Source: CBDFNN01 sp965250215
Lineage (GTDB): Bacteria; Bacteroidota; Rhodothermia; Rhodothermales; DATKEJ01
Assembly (NCBI GenBank): GCA_965250215.1
Contig: CBDFNN010000003.1
Location: 62,001-126,000 of the forward strand
Length of the DNA stretch: 64,000 nt
Direction: 5' to 3'
Shown: positions 24,890 to 33,225 of the stretch, one piece after another
Layout: each line of letters starts with the position of its first letter
How positions within the stretch are numbered: the first letter of the stretch is position 1
Notes under the pieces: model-generated
What the model saw: the letters and a program-made list of their open reading frames with translations, nothing else
Told to the model about the DNA's origin: nothing
The model's database searches: none
Translations under genes and position numbers: made by a program

Positions 24890-25888
24890 ATGAGACGATT
24901 CATCGTTCTTCTCACGTTTCTGCCCATCGTTATGCATCATCAATCTTCGCAGGCGCAATCGCTCGACCTCGCGGTAGACGGCTATGGTCTCAGTATCGGT
25001 AACTCCAGCCGGATTACCGGTATTCGAATTAATATATCCGACAAACAGGTCGAGCAGATAAATGGACTAAACCTTACGTTTTGGACACCGGGCAAGAATC
25101 CTAAAGCCGTGTATAATGGAATAGCGCTCGGTCTCATCGGCACAAAAGCTCGAAGGATCACCGGTCTGGCCTTCAGCGGAATCGGCGTCACAGCGACAGA
25201 GCATATTGGTGGAATTGCTGGCGGCGGCTTAGGCGTGGGAGCGGCCAATATGACGGGTGTGGCCATGGGTTTAATTGTAGACGTCAAAGAACGTTTTAGA
25301 GGAATCAGTATCAGCGGATTTTGGGGCGGAAAAAGTGAGCAATTTGATGGTCTGGCATTAAGCCTCGGTTTTGCGACAGCCAAGAATGTAAGAGGGGCCG
25401 TGATTGGCGGCATAGGAGCTGGCGCGGACAGTAGCTTGACAGGTCTGGCCCTGGGCGTTTTCGGAGCCTATTCTAGGAATCTTCAGGGCGTGGCAGTTGG
25501 AGGACTAGGGGTAGGCGCTCAAGAGATGACGGGCATTGCTCTTAGTGGCGGAGGGATCGGAGGTGAACGTTTGGACGGAATTATGATCGCCGGTTTGGGT
25601 CTTGGTGCCAGTGAGCGGATCAGGGGAATCGCCATAGGAGGCTTCGTGACGGTTGCTCCAGAAATGACAGGCGTGATGGTTGGTGCATTTAACGGATTCT
25701 ACATCGACAGGATCGATCTAGAGGATTTTCTTCACTTCAATCTGGCTAACGAACAATTCACAGGGCTGTCGATCGGTCTTGTGAATTACACGGCTCAGCT
25801 CAAAGGAGTGCAAATAGGCCTTCTCAACTACGCCGGAAATAATCCTCGATGGCTACGTTTGCTTCCGTTTATTAACGTGAACCTATAG
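24890..25888 (+). CDS. Secreted glycine-rich repeat protein (LA_2272-like surface repeats)
   Basis: A 332-residue protein with a signal peptide (residues 1-24, ending SSQAQS). Nearly all of the mature chain is built of imperfect units of about 20-22 residues with the rhythm GLALGxxG and MTGVAxGG: ITGLAFSGIGV, MTGVAMGLIVD, LTGLALGVFGA, MTGIALSGGGIGG, IRGIAIGGFVT. This matches the surface repeat style known from LA_2272-type proteins and predicts a compact beta-solenoid or barrel. The function is unknown; there are no catalytic motifs. A single gene. Confidence 0.7.
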   Translation: MRRFIVLLTFLPIVMHHQSSQAQSLDLAVDGYGLSIGNSSRITGIRINISDKQVEQINGLNLTFWTPGKNPKAVYNGIALGLIGTKARRITGLAFSGIGVTATEHIGGIAGGGLGVGAANMTGVAMGLIVDVKERFRGISISGFWGGKSEQFDGLALSLGFATAKNVRGAVIGGIGAGADSSLTGLALGVFGAYSRNLQGVAVGGLGVGAQEMTGIALSGGGIGGERLDGIMIAGLGLGASERIRGIAIGGFVTVAPEMTGVMVGAFNGFYIDRIDLEDFLHFNLANEQFTGLSIGLVNYTAQLKGVQIGLLNYAGNNPRWLRLLPFINVNL

Positions 25889-26081
25889 AAAGAGTCGTCG
25901 CATCATCGGATAAGTGTATGAGATTTGCGTGAGCCCATTCTCAATTGAGCTGAAATAATGTCCAATCTATAAATAGGTCTTTGAATCCCGTTTGGAATAC
26001 TGCTATTTGCTGAACAGAGCCACACCCTTGTCGGGTTTAAGCTTGGTATCGCCTATAAAGATGTCGACTTTTTTTGGTCAA

Positions 26082-26585
26082 TCAAAGGGCAGCCTTTTCA
26101 TATGCACCGAATCGCTCAAAGTGACAAGTGTAGCCGTTTGGGATACGCTGCAGGTAATCCTGATGCTCTGGCTCTGCCGGCCAGAATTTAGTGAAGGGCT
26201 CAAGCGTAGTAACCACCTTAGCTGGCCATCGGCTTGAGACATCTACCACATTGATAAACTCCTTAGCCGTATTTTTCTCATCGTCATCTTTGAAGAAGAT
26301 AACTGAGCGATAGCTAGATCCTTGATCATTTCCCTGACGGTCGACCGTCGAAGGGTCATGTATTCTGAAGAAATAGTCGAGAATAGCCTCATACGTTGTA
26401 ATGCTCGAATCATAAGTGATTTCGATGCCCTCTGCATGACCAGGATGGTTTCTGTAGTTTGGGTTCTCATTGGAACCACCTAGATATCCCACCTCGGTAT
26501 CAATTACGCCCGGGCGAACTCTGAAGAGATCTTCCATCCCCCAGAAACAACCTCCAGCGAGATATACTGTTTTCAAATTTTCCAT
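26082..26585 (-). CDS. msrA: Peptide methionine sulfoxide reductase MsrA
   Basis: A 167-residue enzyme of normal length. The active-site motif GCFWG with the catalytic Cys13, the segment GVIDTEVGYLGGSNENPNY, the HAEGIEITYD stretch and RIHDPSTVDRQGNDQGSSYRS are all diagnostic. It reduces methionine-S-sulfoxide in proteins. It carries no signal peptide, so it is cytoplasmic. The gene follows the OsmC-family gene by 4 bp, forming an oxidative-stress pair. Confidence 0.95.
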   Translation of the reverse strand: MENLKTVYLAGGCFWGMEDLFRVRPGVIDTEVGYLGGSNENPNYRNHPGHAEGIEITYDSSITTYEAILDYFFRIHDPSTVDRQGNDQGSSYRSVIFFKDDDEKNTAKEFINVVDVSSRWPAKVVTTLEPFTKFWPAEPEHQDYLQRIPNGYTCHFERFGAYEKAAL

Positions 26586-26589
26586 TTAA

Positions 26590-26967
26590 TTATAGTACAA
26601 CACCGTTGTAGTGTAAGTGAGAATCTACTTCCATATCTAGCTCGAGAAATCTGCGTATATAGGACTTGGCTGCTGCCTTATCAATGGCCTTGAGCTGTTT
26701 GTCAGATAGGTCGCCATTTACGTCAACATGAACGGTGAATTCTGCTTTTTTCGCTTCACCATTTTTGACCAGATCGACTCGTACGTCAAGGGTATCCACT
26801 GACATGGCTTCTCGTTCTGTGAGTCGGGTCACGGTGTCAGAGGTACATTTGGCTAGTGATGCAGCCAAGAGGTCTGAAGGATCGAATGAGGTCACATCGA
26901 TCTCAGAAGTGCTCTCATTTGACACAGCGGTAGAGTCTCCTTTTCTGTGAGCTGTTACTTTGTTCAT
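26590..26967 (-). CDS. OsmC/Ohr family protein
   Basis: A protein of about 125 residues with the OsmC pattern: FDPSDLLAASLAKCTSDTVT contains the first conserved Cys, followed by VDVNGDLSDKQLKAIDKAAAKSYIRRFLEL. OsmC proteins use two cysteines to reduce organic hydroperoxides. Here the second (usually in a K-C-P-V stretch) is replaced (AKSYIRR), so classic peroxidase chemistry may be lost. A longer frame begins at 27027, but ATG 26967 leaves a perfect palindrome, TAACCGGTTA (26989-26998), just upstream as a plausible operator. It is cotranscribed with msrA. Confidence 0.82.
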   Translation of the reverse strand: MNKVTAHRKGDSTAVSNESTSEIDVTSFDPSDLLAASLAKCTSDTVTRLTEREAMSVDTLDVRVDLVKNGEAKKAEFTVHVDVNGDLSDKQLKAIDKAAAKSYIRRFLELDMEVDSHLHYNGVVL

Positions 26968-26988
26968 CGTTTTCGAATTGCTAATTAT

Positions 26989-26998
26989 TAACCGGTTA
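26989..26998. promoter_or_regulatory. Palindrome TAACCGGTTA upstream of the OsmC-msrA pair
   Basis: A perfect 10-bp palindrome located 22-31 bp upstream of the preferred OsmC start, within flanking CTAATTAT/AGT sequence. The position fits a repressor or activator site for the antioxidant operon. The evidence is only its symmetry and location. Confidence 0.3.
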
Positions 26999-27183
26999 GT
27001 CAGAATCGGGAAAGCTTTCATGTTCAATAATAGGAAGCATCACCTTTCCTCGCTATGGGTTCGTACCTCGCATCAGGGATTTGTTACCGAAATGACCAGC
27101 AGGTCGCCCTCAGTCATTAAGCTGTCGGCCCGACGAATTCCATAGGGCGAGGGGTAAACAGTCGTGGTCAAGTCATTCAGACC

Positions 27184-27591
27184 CTATCTAGTTTCTCTGG
27201 CGATCTCCAAGGCATTCTCCAATAGCTCTAGGATTTCTTCCTCATAGAGCGAATCAACAATTTGGATATCCTCTCCTTGATGCTCTCTTACAAATTCCTT
27301 GTACTCTTCTAAACTCCATCCTCTCGTATTGTCAGTGCCTCCGGGTATTTGTCGTTTGGCAGCGCTATATCGACAAGCTCCAGGAGCGAAGAAGACAATG
27401 GACCATTGTTCGGTCTTCAACTTTTCAAGAAAATCATCATCATCGGTAGTTGGAACGTACTCAGGGCCACCGAGACGAGAATGAGCTATTTTCGAGAACC
27501 GAAGGGAAAGGATCGGATCGCATCCGCGAGCAAGGATACGCTTTTTGGAATTCTGGGCTTTTTCGGATCCTTCTTTTTCTGTTTTGTCCAT
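27184..27591 (-). CDS. Hypothetical protein, 135 residues
   Basis: A charged, soluble protein without signal peptide. It starts with a Lys/Glu-rich tail, followed by a compact domain with WSIVFFAPGACRYS, a Gly-rich QIPGGTDNTRGW segment and a C-terminal helix EEEILELLENALEIARE. A strand, a Cys and a helix in this order could hint at a thioredoxin-like or nucleoside-hydrolase-like fold, but I recognise no family. It is the first gene after the OsmC-msrA block, same strand, separated by about 155 bp. Confidence 0.55.
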   Translation of the reverse strand: MDKTEKEGSEKAQNSKKRILARGCDPILSLRFSKIAHSRLGGPEYVPTTDDDDFLEKLKTEQWSIVFFAPGACRYSAAKRQIPGGTDNTRGWSLEEYKEFVREHQGEDIQIVDSLYEEEILELLENALEIARETR

Positions 27592-27781
27592 GTCTTGAGG
27601 TAATAGTCGGGCTATTCAAAAGTAGCCGAGGAAAGAGGAGTGAGAGCTAGTAGCTTGATTCAACAGAATATAGTCGATGTGTTTGCTTTGCTACTCAGTG
27701 ATGAGGACGAAGATAGTACTTACATCGTCATCATTGTATACTTAGGACGCACGATTGCCTAGGACACCAACGCCATCTACG

Positions 27782-29146
27782 ATGAATCGACTACTGCAAA
27801 TCGCCATTTTCCTCCTTGTGCCGAGTACACTTCTGGCCCAAGACTGGCCGTCCGAAATGCCTGATGACCTACGTCAAAAACTTCAGCCCAAGGTTTACGC
27901 AGTGCTGGCTGGTCACCTTGTTGATCCAGCGACTGGTGAAGTCGCTCAAAACCAGATCATCATTACTCGACACGATCATAAAACCGGTCGGAGTGAAATA
28001 TTGGAAGTCGGTCCAGCTAATTCGATCTCAATACCCGATGGCGCTGAAGAGATCGATCTATCAGATCGCTATGTGCTTCCGGGACTTGTCGACTCGCACG
28101 ACCATCTGGCCATCACCTACAAAAAAGAACCTGAGAGTGATAATTATTACTTCACCGTCATTATGGATAGCTCACCGATTCGAGCGATTCAGGCCGTGTC
28201 CAATGGAATTCAAAAATTGGCATCTGGATTCACCGTTGTTCGCGATCTGGGCAACAACGGACTTTATACCGATACCGCACTACGAAAAGCCATCGAACAA
28301 GGATGGGTACCCGGCCCAACGCTGATAAATTCCGGCATCATCATCGGTGCCTTTGGGGGCCAATTTCATGAGATCCCAGAACGAGAAGGAACGGTCTATC
28401 CAGAATACCTGGATGCCGATACGGATGACGAAATCGTCAAGGCTGTTCGGCGCAACATTCACTATGGCGCCAAAGTCATAAAGGTCTGTGTCGATTGTCA
28501 AGCCTATCCCTACACAGTCGATCAGCTGAAACTATTTGTCTCGGAGGCAGCAAATGCTGGACAGCGGGTAGCCGGACACGTACAGACCTACGAAGGTGCG
28601 CGCAGGGCCATCGAAGCTGGATTCTGGAGCCTTGAACATGATCGTGCCTTAACGGATGACCTGCACAAGATGATGGCAGAAAGGGGTACATTCCGAGCGG
28701 GTACCGAGACGCCGCATACGTGGTATCGCGGCAATGAAGAACGATTTCAAGCGACTGTTGAGCGCCTGCGAAACGCCTACGACAACAAAGTGAAGCTAAC
28801 CTTCTCCACAGATGCCGACTACTACGTTCCTGGTCTTCACCGTGGTGAAATCAGTATCAACTTTCTAAAGACCTGGAAAGCCGCCGAGATCCCGGCGCCT
28901 GACATTCTCCGGGCTATGACTACAACCGGCTACGAAGTCTGCGAAATCGAAAACGAGAGAGGACCGATTAAGAAGGGATTCTTTGCCGATATGATTGCGG
29001 TTGTGGAGAATCCTCTAGAGGATATCGATGCACTCCGCGATGTTCGTTTTGTAATGAAGGATGGACTTGTCTTCAAGAGAGACAATGTGGTGCAGCCGAT
29101 GGACTACTTCCACAGCGGTCCAGAATATGGATGGCGCGTCAGATGA
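27782..29146 (+). CDS. Secreted amidohydrolase family protein
   Basis: A 454-residue metal-dependent hydrolase with a signal peptide (LLQIAIFLLVPSTLLAQ) read from ATG 27782; an in-frame TTG at 27755 is less likely. The metal-binding motif VDSHDHLAI follows an LPGLVDSHDH turn. Further typical parts are KVIKVCVD (the position of the carboxylated Lys strand), AGHVQTYEGAR, LEHDRAL and LTFSTDADYY, with the C-terminal ADMIAVVENPLED strand. The family covers prolidase/imidazolonepropionase-like enzymes acting on peptides, lactams or hydantoin-like rings. Its stop codon overlaps the start of an aldehyde dehydrogenase (ATGA). Confidence 0.88.
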   Translation: MNRLLQIAIFLLVPSTLLAQDWPSEMPDDLRQKLQPKVYAVLAGHLVDPATGEVAQNQIIITRHDHKTGRSEILEVGPANSISIPDGAEEIDLSDRYVLPGLVDSHDHLAITYKKEPESDNYYFTVIMDSSPIRAIQAVSNGIQKLASGFTVVRDLGNNGLYTDTALRKAIEQGWVPGPTLINSGIIIGAFGGQFHEIPEREGTVYPEYLDADTDDEIVKAVRRNIHYGAKVIKVCVDCQAYPYTVDQLKLFVSEAANAGQRVAGHVQTYEGARRAIEAGFWSLEHDRALTDDLHKMMAERGTFRAGTETPHTWYRGNEERFQATVERLRNAYDNKVKLTFSTDADYYVPGLHRGEISINFLKTWKAAEIPAPDILRAMTTTGYEVCEIENERGPIKKGFFADMIAVVENPLEDIDALRDVRFVMKDGLVFKRDNVVQPMDYFHSGPEYGWRVR

Positions 29147-30618
29147 TCGATTTGGAGAATGGCCTAGAAGGCGACGCCGATCCTCACAGTCGCATCGACC
29201 TTGGACTTGATCCTGGTATGCTCATCGGAAATCAATGGCTAAGACGTCCAGAGACGATCGAGGTAATTAATTCATTTGATAAAAAAAGCGTTGCTTCTAT
29301 TTCGCGGGCTAGACCCGAGGACGTTGATGCTGCCGTGACGGAAGCTGAATTGGCTCTTCGGAAAGAATGGCCAATGCATGAGCGCTACGATCTTTTGATG
29401 CGCGTCGCCCACTTATTGGAAGAAAATCAAGAGAGCTTTGCATCGGATATTGCACGAGAAGGAAGTAAGACCATTCGAGAGGCCCGTCGAGAACCGGCTC
29501 GAGCTGCGTCGATATTGCGACTAGCAGCCGAAGAGGGGAGACGTCTCTCCGGTGAGACGCTTCCCTTCGAAATCAAACCCGGTTCTGAAAATCGTGTGGG
29601 TTATTACACGCGCGTTCCAATTGGGATTGTGGCAGCGATCATCCCTTTCAATGATCCGCTGGCCGTCATGACACATAAAATCGGTCCGGCTTTAGCAAGT
29701 GGGAATGCTGTTGTCTTAAAACCAGACTCGTCGTCACCTCTGGCGGTGTTGCGACTGGCGGCACATTTCGTTGATGCAGGACTACCGAAGGGAAGATTGA
29801 ACGTAGTCACAGGTCACGGTCATGAGATAGGCGATGCGATCGTGAGAGACAAGCGTGTTCGCATGATTTCGTTTACGGGAGGAAAGAAGACAGGAGAGCA
29901 CATTACCCGAACAGCAGGTATAAAAAAACTCTCCCTCGAGTTGGGCTCCAACTCAGCGGTGATCGTGATGCCCGATGCCAATCTTGATCGTGCAGTTGAG
30001 GCGATTTCGGATGGTGCCTTTGCGCAGGCTGGCCAAAACTGCCTGGGTGTGCAACGGGTATTGATTCATTCAGATGTTTATGAGGATTTCACCGCTCGAT
30101 TCGCTCAACAAGTATTTAAACTGAAAGCCGGCTCCTCACTGCACGAGACTACAGATGTTTGTCCGGTAATAAATGAAAAGGAGGCTCTCCGTGTCGAATC
30201 GTGGATTCACGAGGCCGTAGACGCAGGGGCAAAGATAAGGGTGGGTGGGCGAAGAGAAGGTGCCATGATTTGGCCCACAGTCCTAGAAAATGTACCCGAG
30301 GGTGTAAAACTGGATTGCGACGAAATCTATGGTCCTGTCGTGGCATTGTACAGGATTAATTCACTCGACGAAGCTATTGAAAAATCTAATGCTGTTGACT
30401 TTGGGCTTCACGGTGCCATCTTTACCGAAAATATCAGTGATGCATTTGCGGCGGCGGCTCGTCTCCAAGTTGGAGCTGTCATCGTAAATGACTCGACGGA
30501 TTATCGCCTCGATACAATGCCTTTTGGCGGAGTCAAGCAGAGCGGGATCGGACGCGAAGGAATGCGCTATGCCATCGAGGACATGACTGTTACTCGCGTT
30601 GTCTGCTTTAATCTATAG
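29143..30618 (+). CDS. NAD(P)-dependent aldehyde dehydrogenase
   Basis: A 491-residue ALDH. It has IIPFNDPLAVMTHKIGPALASGN with the conserved Asn, KPDSSSPL, FTGGKKTGEHI, the general base Glu in LSLELGSNSAVIV, and the nucleophilic Cys in QAGQNCLGVQRV. The C-terminal PFGGVKQSGIGREG matches the benzaldehyde/succinate-semialdehyde type. It oxidises an aldehyde to its acid. ATG 29143 forms an ATGA overlap with the amidohydrolase stop and is preferred over ATG 29131. Translational coupling suggests both act on one catabolic substrate. Confidence 0.92.
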   Translation: MIDLENGLEGDADPHSRIDLGLDPGMLIGNQWLRRPETIEVINSFDKKSVASISRARPEDVDAAVTEAELALRKEWPMHERYDLLMRVAHLLEENQESFASDIAREGSKTIREARREPARAASILRLAAEEGRRLSGETLPFEIKPGSENRVGYYTRVPIGIVAAIIPFNDPLAVMTHKIGPALASGNAVVLKPDSSSPLAVLRLAAHFVDAGLPKGRLNVVTGHGHEIGDAIVRDKRVRMISFTGGKKTGEHITRTAGIKKLSLELGSNSAVIVMPDANLDRAVEAISDGAFAQAGQNCLGVQRVLIHSDVYEDFTARFAQQVFKLKAGSSLHETTDVCPVINEKEALRVESWIHEAVDAGAKIRVGGRREGAMIWPTVLENVPEGVKLDCDEIYGPVVALYRINSLDEAIEKSNAVDFGLHGAIFTENISDAFAAAARLQVGAVIVNDSTDYRLDTMPFGGVKQSGIGREGMRYAIEDMTVTRVVCFNL

Positions 30619-30648
30619 CCGGGCATTCCGAGGGTATCCAGATGCCTG

Positions 30649-30730
30649 GTGGTCTTGCTTACAGACGCAGGCATTTATCTCGCCCGATGACTTTAATGAG
30701 GTCAGCATTGACCCCTTGGTGCACAAAATG
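30649..30730 (+). pseudogene. Decayed fragment of an MlrC-like (M81) gene
   Basis: An 80-bp stretch aligns closely with 34499-34577 inside the intact M81 gene; both contain CTCGCCCGATGACTTTA and GACCCCTTGG. Two single-base deletions split the frame: VVLLTD in one frame, then SPDDFNEVSIDPL in another, versus VVLLTERRSFTSPDDFREVSIDPL in the intact copy. It is therefore a relic of a second M81-type gene. The rest of the 30619-30828 gap shows no further match. Confidence 0.7.
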
Positions 30731-30828
30731 GGTGACAGCAGCGGGCATTTCTTCTTATAAAAAACCACATTCACACTAGTGAAGGAAAACGGAGAGTGCA
30801 ACGATAATATGATTGCTGAACAAATCCT

Positions 30829-32871
30829 TCACTTGAATATATCCAGCACCTTTACAAATCTCGGATCATTGCGTACTGGATCGAAAATGGGATCCGCTTT
30901 CAATCCCCAGATAAAATGACCTTGCCCTCCATCAGCGATATCCTGTTCCAGCCAATCCAATGCTTTTTCATGATCATCCAATCCCATATAAACTGTCGCG
31001 ATCATAAATGCAGGCACAAATGCGGCCTCTCTTTTATTCAGTAAATAATTCAAGATTTCTTGTGCTTCTTCTTTTTGGCCATTCTTGCCTAAAGCATAGG
31101 CCAACATCCAATTAGTTTTGTGGCCAGCATTGCGATTTTGAAATATGTTCACTGCCTTGGCATAGTCGCCATTACCAACATACATGTGGCCGTACATCCA
31201 TTTTAAAAAATCATCATCCGGTGTCTCTGTTAAAAGGGCTTCAAATCGTTTTATGCCTTCTTCAAAACTATGCCGGTAGAAATAATTGAGCCCTAAGCTA
31301 CCGGAGAAAAATGTACTCAAGGGATCCAGTGCACGTGCCTTTTCTATTAAATCCTTAGATCCCTCTGGGTCTCCGTTATAAAGGCTTATCCATGCCAATT
31401 TAATTATTGCATCTGCATTATTCGGACTCATCTCAACGGCTTTTACCAATTGGGCCTCAGCCGTTATTCCTTCAAAGCGGAAGAAATTGATGAAACCAAT
31501 CGTTGCGATGTATTCGACACTTTCCGTATCAGTGGCCTTGAAAGCTGCATCCAGTGCATCGTTAATTGCATCCACAGGTTTCTTGCGACCCCAGAACAAA
31601 TATTGAATGTGTGTCTTTGCTAAACCAAGATGCGCCCGATCAAAATCGGGATCAAGGTCGATGGCTTTCTCGAAGTATTCGATCGCGTTGTTCAGTTCCT
31701 CTAATTGACCGCCGCCACGGTTCAGTAGTTCTTGGCCTTGTAGGAAGGCCTCATACGCTTCTGCATTTTGTGTGGGTACTTTGTCAAAGGCATGCCGTTC
31801 TTGTGCAGTCAGTTGAATACTTAGTTGATCAACGATATTTTCGGCTATTTCATTCTGTATCAAAAAAATGTCAGCCAGGTTGCGCTCAAAAGGAGGAGGT
31901 GCCCATTCCAATTCATTGGTTTTGGTGTTGCTGAGTTCGACTGAGATTCGAACTGAATTTTCAGCCCGTTGAACGCGTCCTCCCAAGAGATAGTTGACAT
32001 CTAATTCACTGCCAATCATTTCGGCACTAAGATTTTTATCTTTAAAAAAATTACTGGATGCGCGGGAGATCACTTTAAGGCCTTTGATGTTGATCAATTG
32101 AGCCCGGATCTCGTCAGCCATGGCTTGCGCGAAAAACTGATGCGTTTCATCCGTAGTTAAATTGTCGAAAGGCAGCACGGCGATGGAATGAGCCATTTGA
32201 CCTTCTATCAAGCGATCGCTTTCCTGGCCTTCATATACCCACCAGGAAACCAGAGCCAGAATCAAAACCGCAACAGAAGCAATTGCCAACAGTCCAGTTC
32301 GTTTAAATGGGCTGCTTTTATTTGAACGGGCTTTCAATTTCGCTTCTGCTTCATTCGCACTTGGTACCGGCAGCTTTTCGTTGGTTAAGGCAAATACCTC
32401 AGTGGATTTCTCAACATTTTTGAATGCAAATGAACCTAAAGAAACCGTTTCGAATTCTGAATGATTCTGTATCTGGTTGTAAATGCTTTTGGAGAATAGA
32501 ACAGCTCCGGCAATTCCTAGTGTCTCAATCCGGGAAGCCAGATTGACTCCTGAACCATAAATCGAGTCTTTCTCAACGAGTACTTCGCCCATATGAATAC
32601 CTATGCGCACCGGAACTGCTCGTATTTGTAGCAATTCCTTTTGCAGACTGAGTGCACAACGCACTGCGTCCGTGGCGGTATTGAACAGGCAGAGACAACC
32701 ATCCCCATAATATTGCTGGACCTCCCCATTGTGCGCATCAAGTGATCGTTCCAATACCTCCTTGAAACGCTCGACATTACTTCGCGCCACGTCTTCGTCC
32801 TGCTCCACCATAGCAGTATAGCCTACTATATCACAAAACATTATGGCTGCTAGACGTCTTTGAGAATTCAT
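30829..32871 (-). CDS. Class III nucleotidyl cyclase with TPR domain
   Basis: A 680-residue protein. Residues 1-170 are a class III adenylate/guanylate cyclase domain (FCDIVGYT with metal Asp14, YYGDG with metal Asp57, GVNLASRIE with Asn110 and Arg114). A transmembrane helix follows at about 212-235. Next is a FlgO/TolB-N-like periplasmic domain (SIAVLPFDNLTTDETHQFFAQAM), then about 350 residues of TPR repeats. The substrate-selecting Lys and Asp positions hold Gln53 and Ser107, so base specificity is uncertain. It is probably a membrane-anchored signalling cyclase sensing the envelope; no partner is obvious nearby. Confidence 0.87.
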   Translation of the reverse strand: MNSQRRLAAIMFCDIVGYTAMVEQDEDVARSNVERFKEVLERSLDAHNGEVQQYYGDGCLCLFNTATDAVRCALSLQKELLQIRAVPVRIGIHMGEVLVEKDSIYGSGVNLASRIETLGIAGAVLFSKSIYNQIQNHSEFETVSLGSFAFKNVEKSTEVFALTNEKLPVPSANEAEAKLKARSNKSSPFKRTGLLAIASVAVLILALVSWWVYEGQESDRLIEGQMAHSIAVLPFDNLTTDETHQFFAQAMADEIRAQLINIKGLKVISRASSNFFKDKNLSAEMIGSELDVNYLLGGRVQRAENSVRISVELSNTKTNELEWAPPPFERNLADIFLIQNEIAENIVDQLSIQLTAQERHAFDKVPTQNAEAYEAFLQGQELLNRGGGQLEELNNAIEYFEKAIDLDPDFDRAHLGLAKTHIQYLFWGRKKPVDAINDALDAAFKATDTESVEYIATIGFINFFRFEGITAEAQLVKAVEMSPNNADAIIKLAWISLYNGDPEGSKDLIEKARALDPLSTFFSGSLGLNYFYRHSFEEGIKRFEALLTETPDDDFLKWMYGHMYVGNGDYAKAVNIFQNRNAGHKTNWMLAYALGKNGQKEEAQEILNYLLNKREAAFVPAFMIATVYMGLDDHEKALDWLEQDIADGGQGHFIWGLKADPIFDPVRNDPRFVKVLDIFK

Positions 32872-33225
32872 ATTCTGGGAAGGTACGGAAAGGATTTATT
32901 CATTTCCGAAATTGCTAAATCCATTTATGTGGAATGGATGCTCATTTTGAATAGAAGCCGATCCAACGGACAATACCTTCTGGATATTCAATGAGTACGC
33001 ACAGGAGTCAGCATGTCTAGGTGCCTAGGGCCAATATATCGTCAAAGTGGGCGCAACTCCACCAGCAGGGCCTGCCAATGATGATATCGCGAATCCGACC
33101 TTTGCTTTCTATTTTTGAGACACTTATACGGCATATCTTTTTTCTTCAGTACATTGGTGCTTCCTCCGAGTCGCCTTTGTTGACCCAGCCCAGCGCCATT
33201 TCGATACTCTAAACCAAGGTTCGCT
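32872..33225. other. 354-bp divergent gap, nothing clear
   Basis: The gap between the divergent cyclase and M81 genes contains no credible open frame. A TATTTTTG at about 33108 resembles the FCB -7 promoter element TAnnTTTG on the + strand, but no matching -33 element at the right spacing was seen. No repeats or hairpins stand out. Confidence 0.4.
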
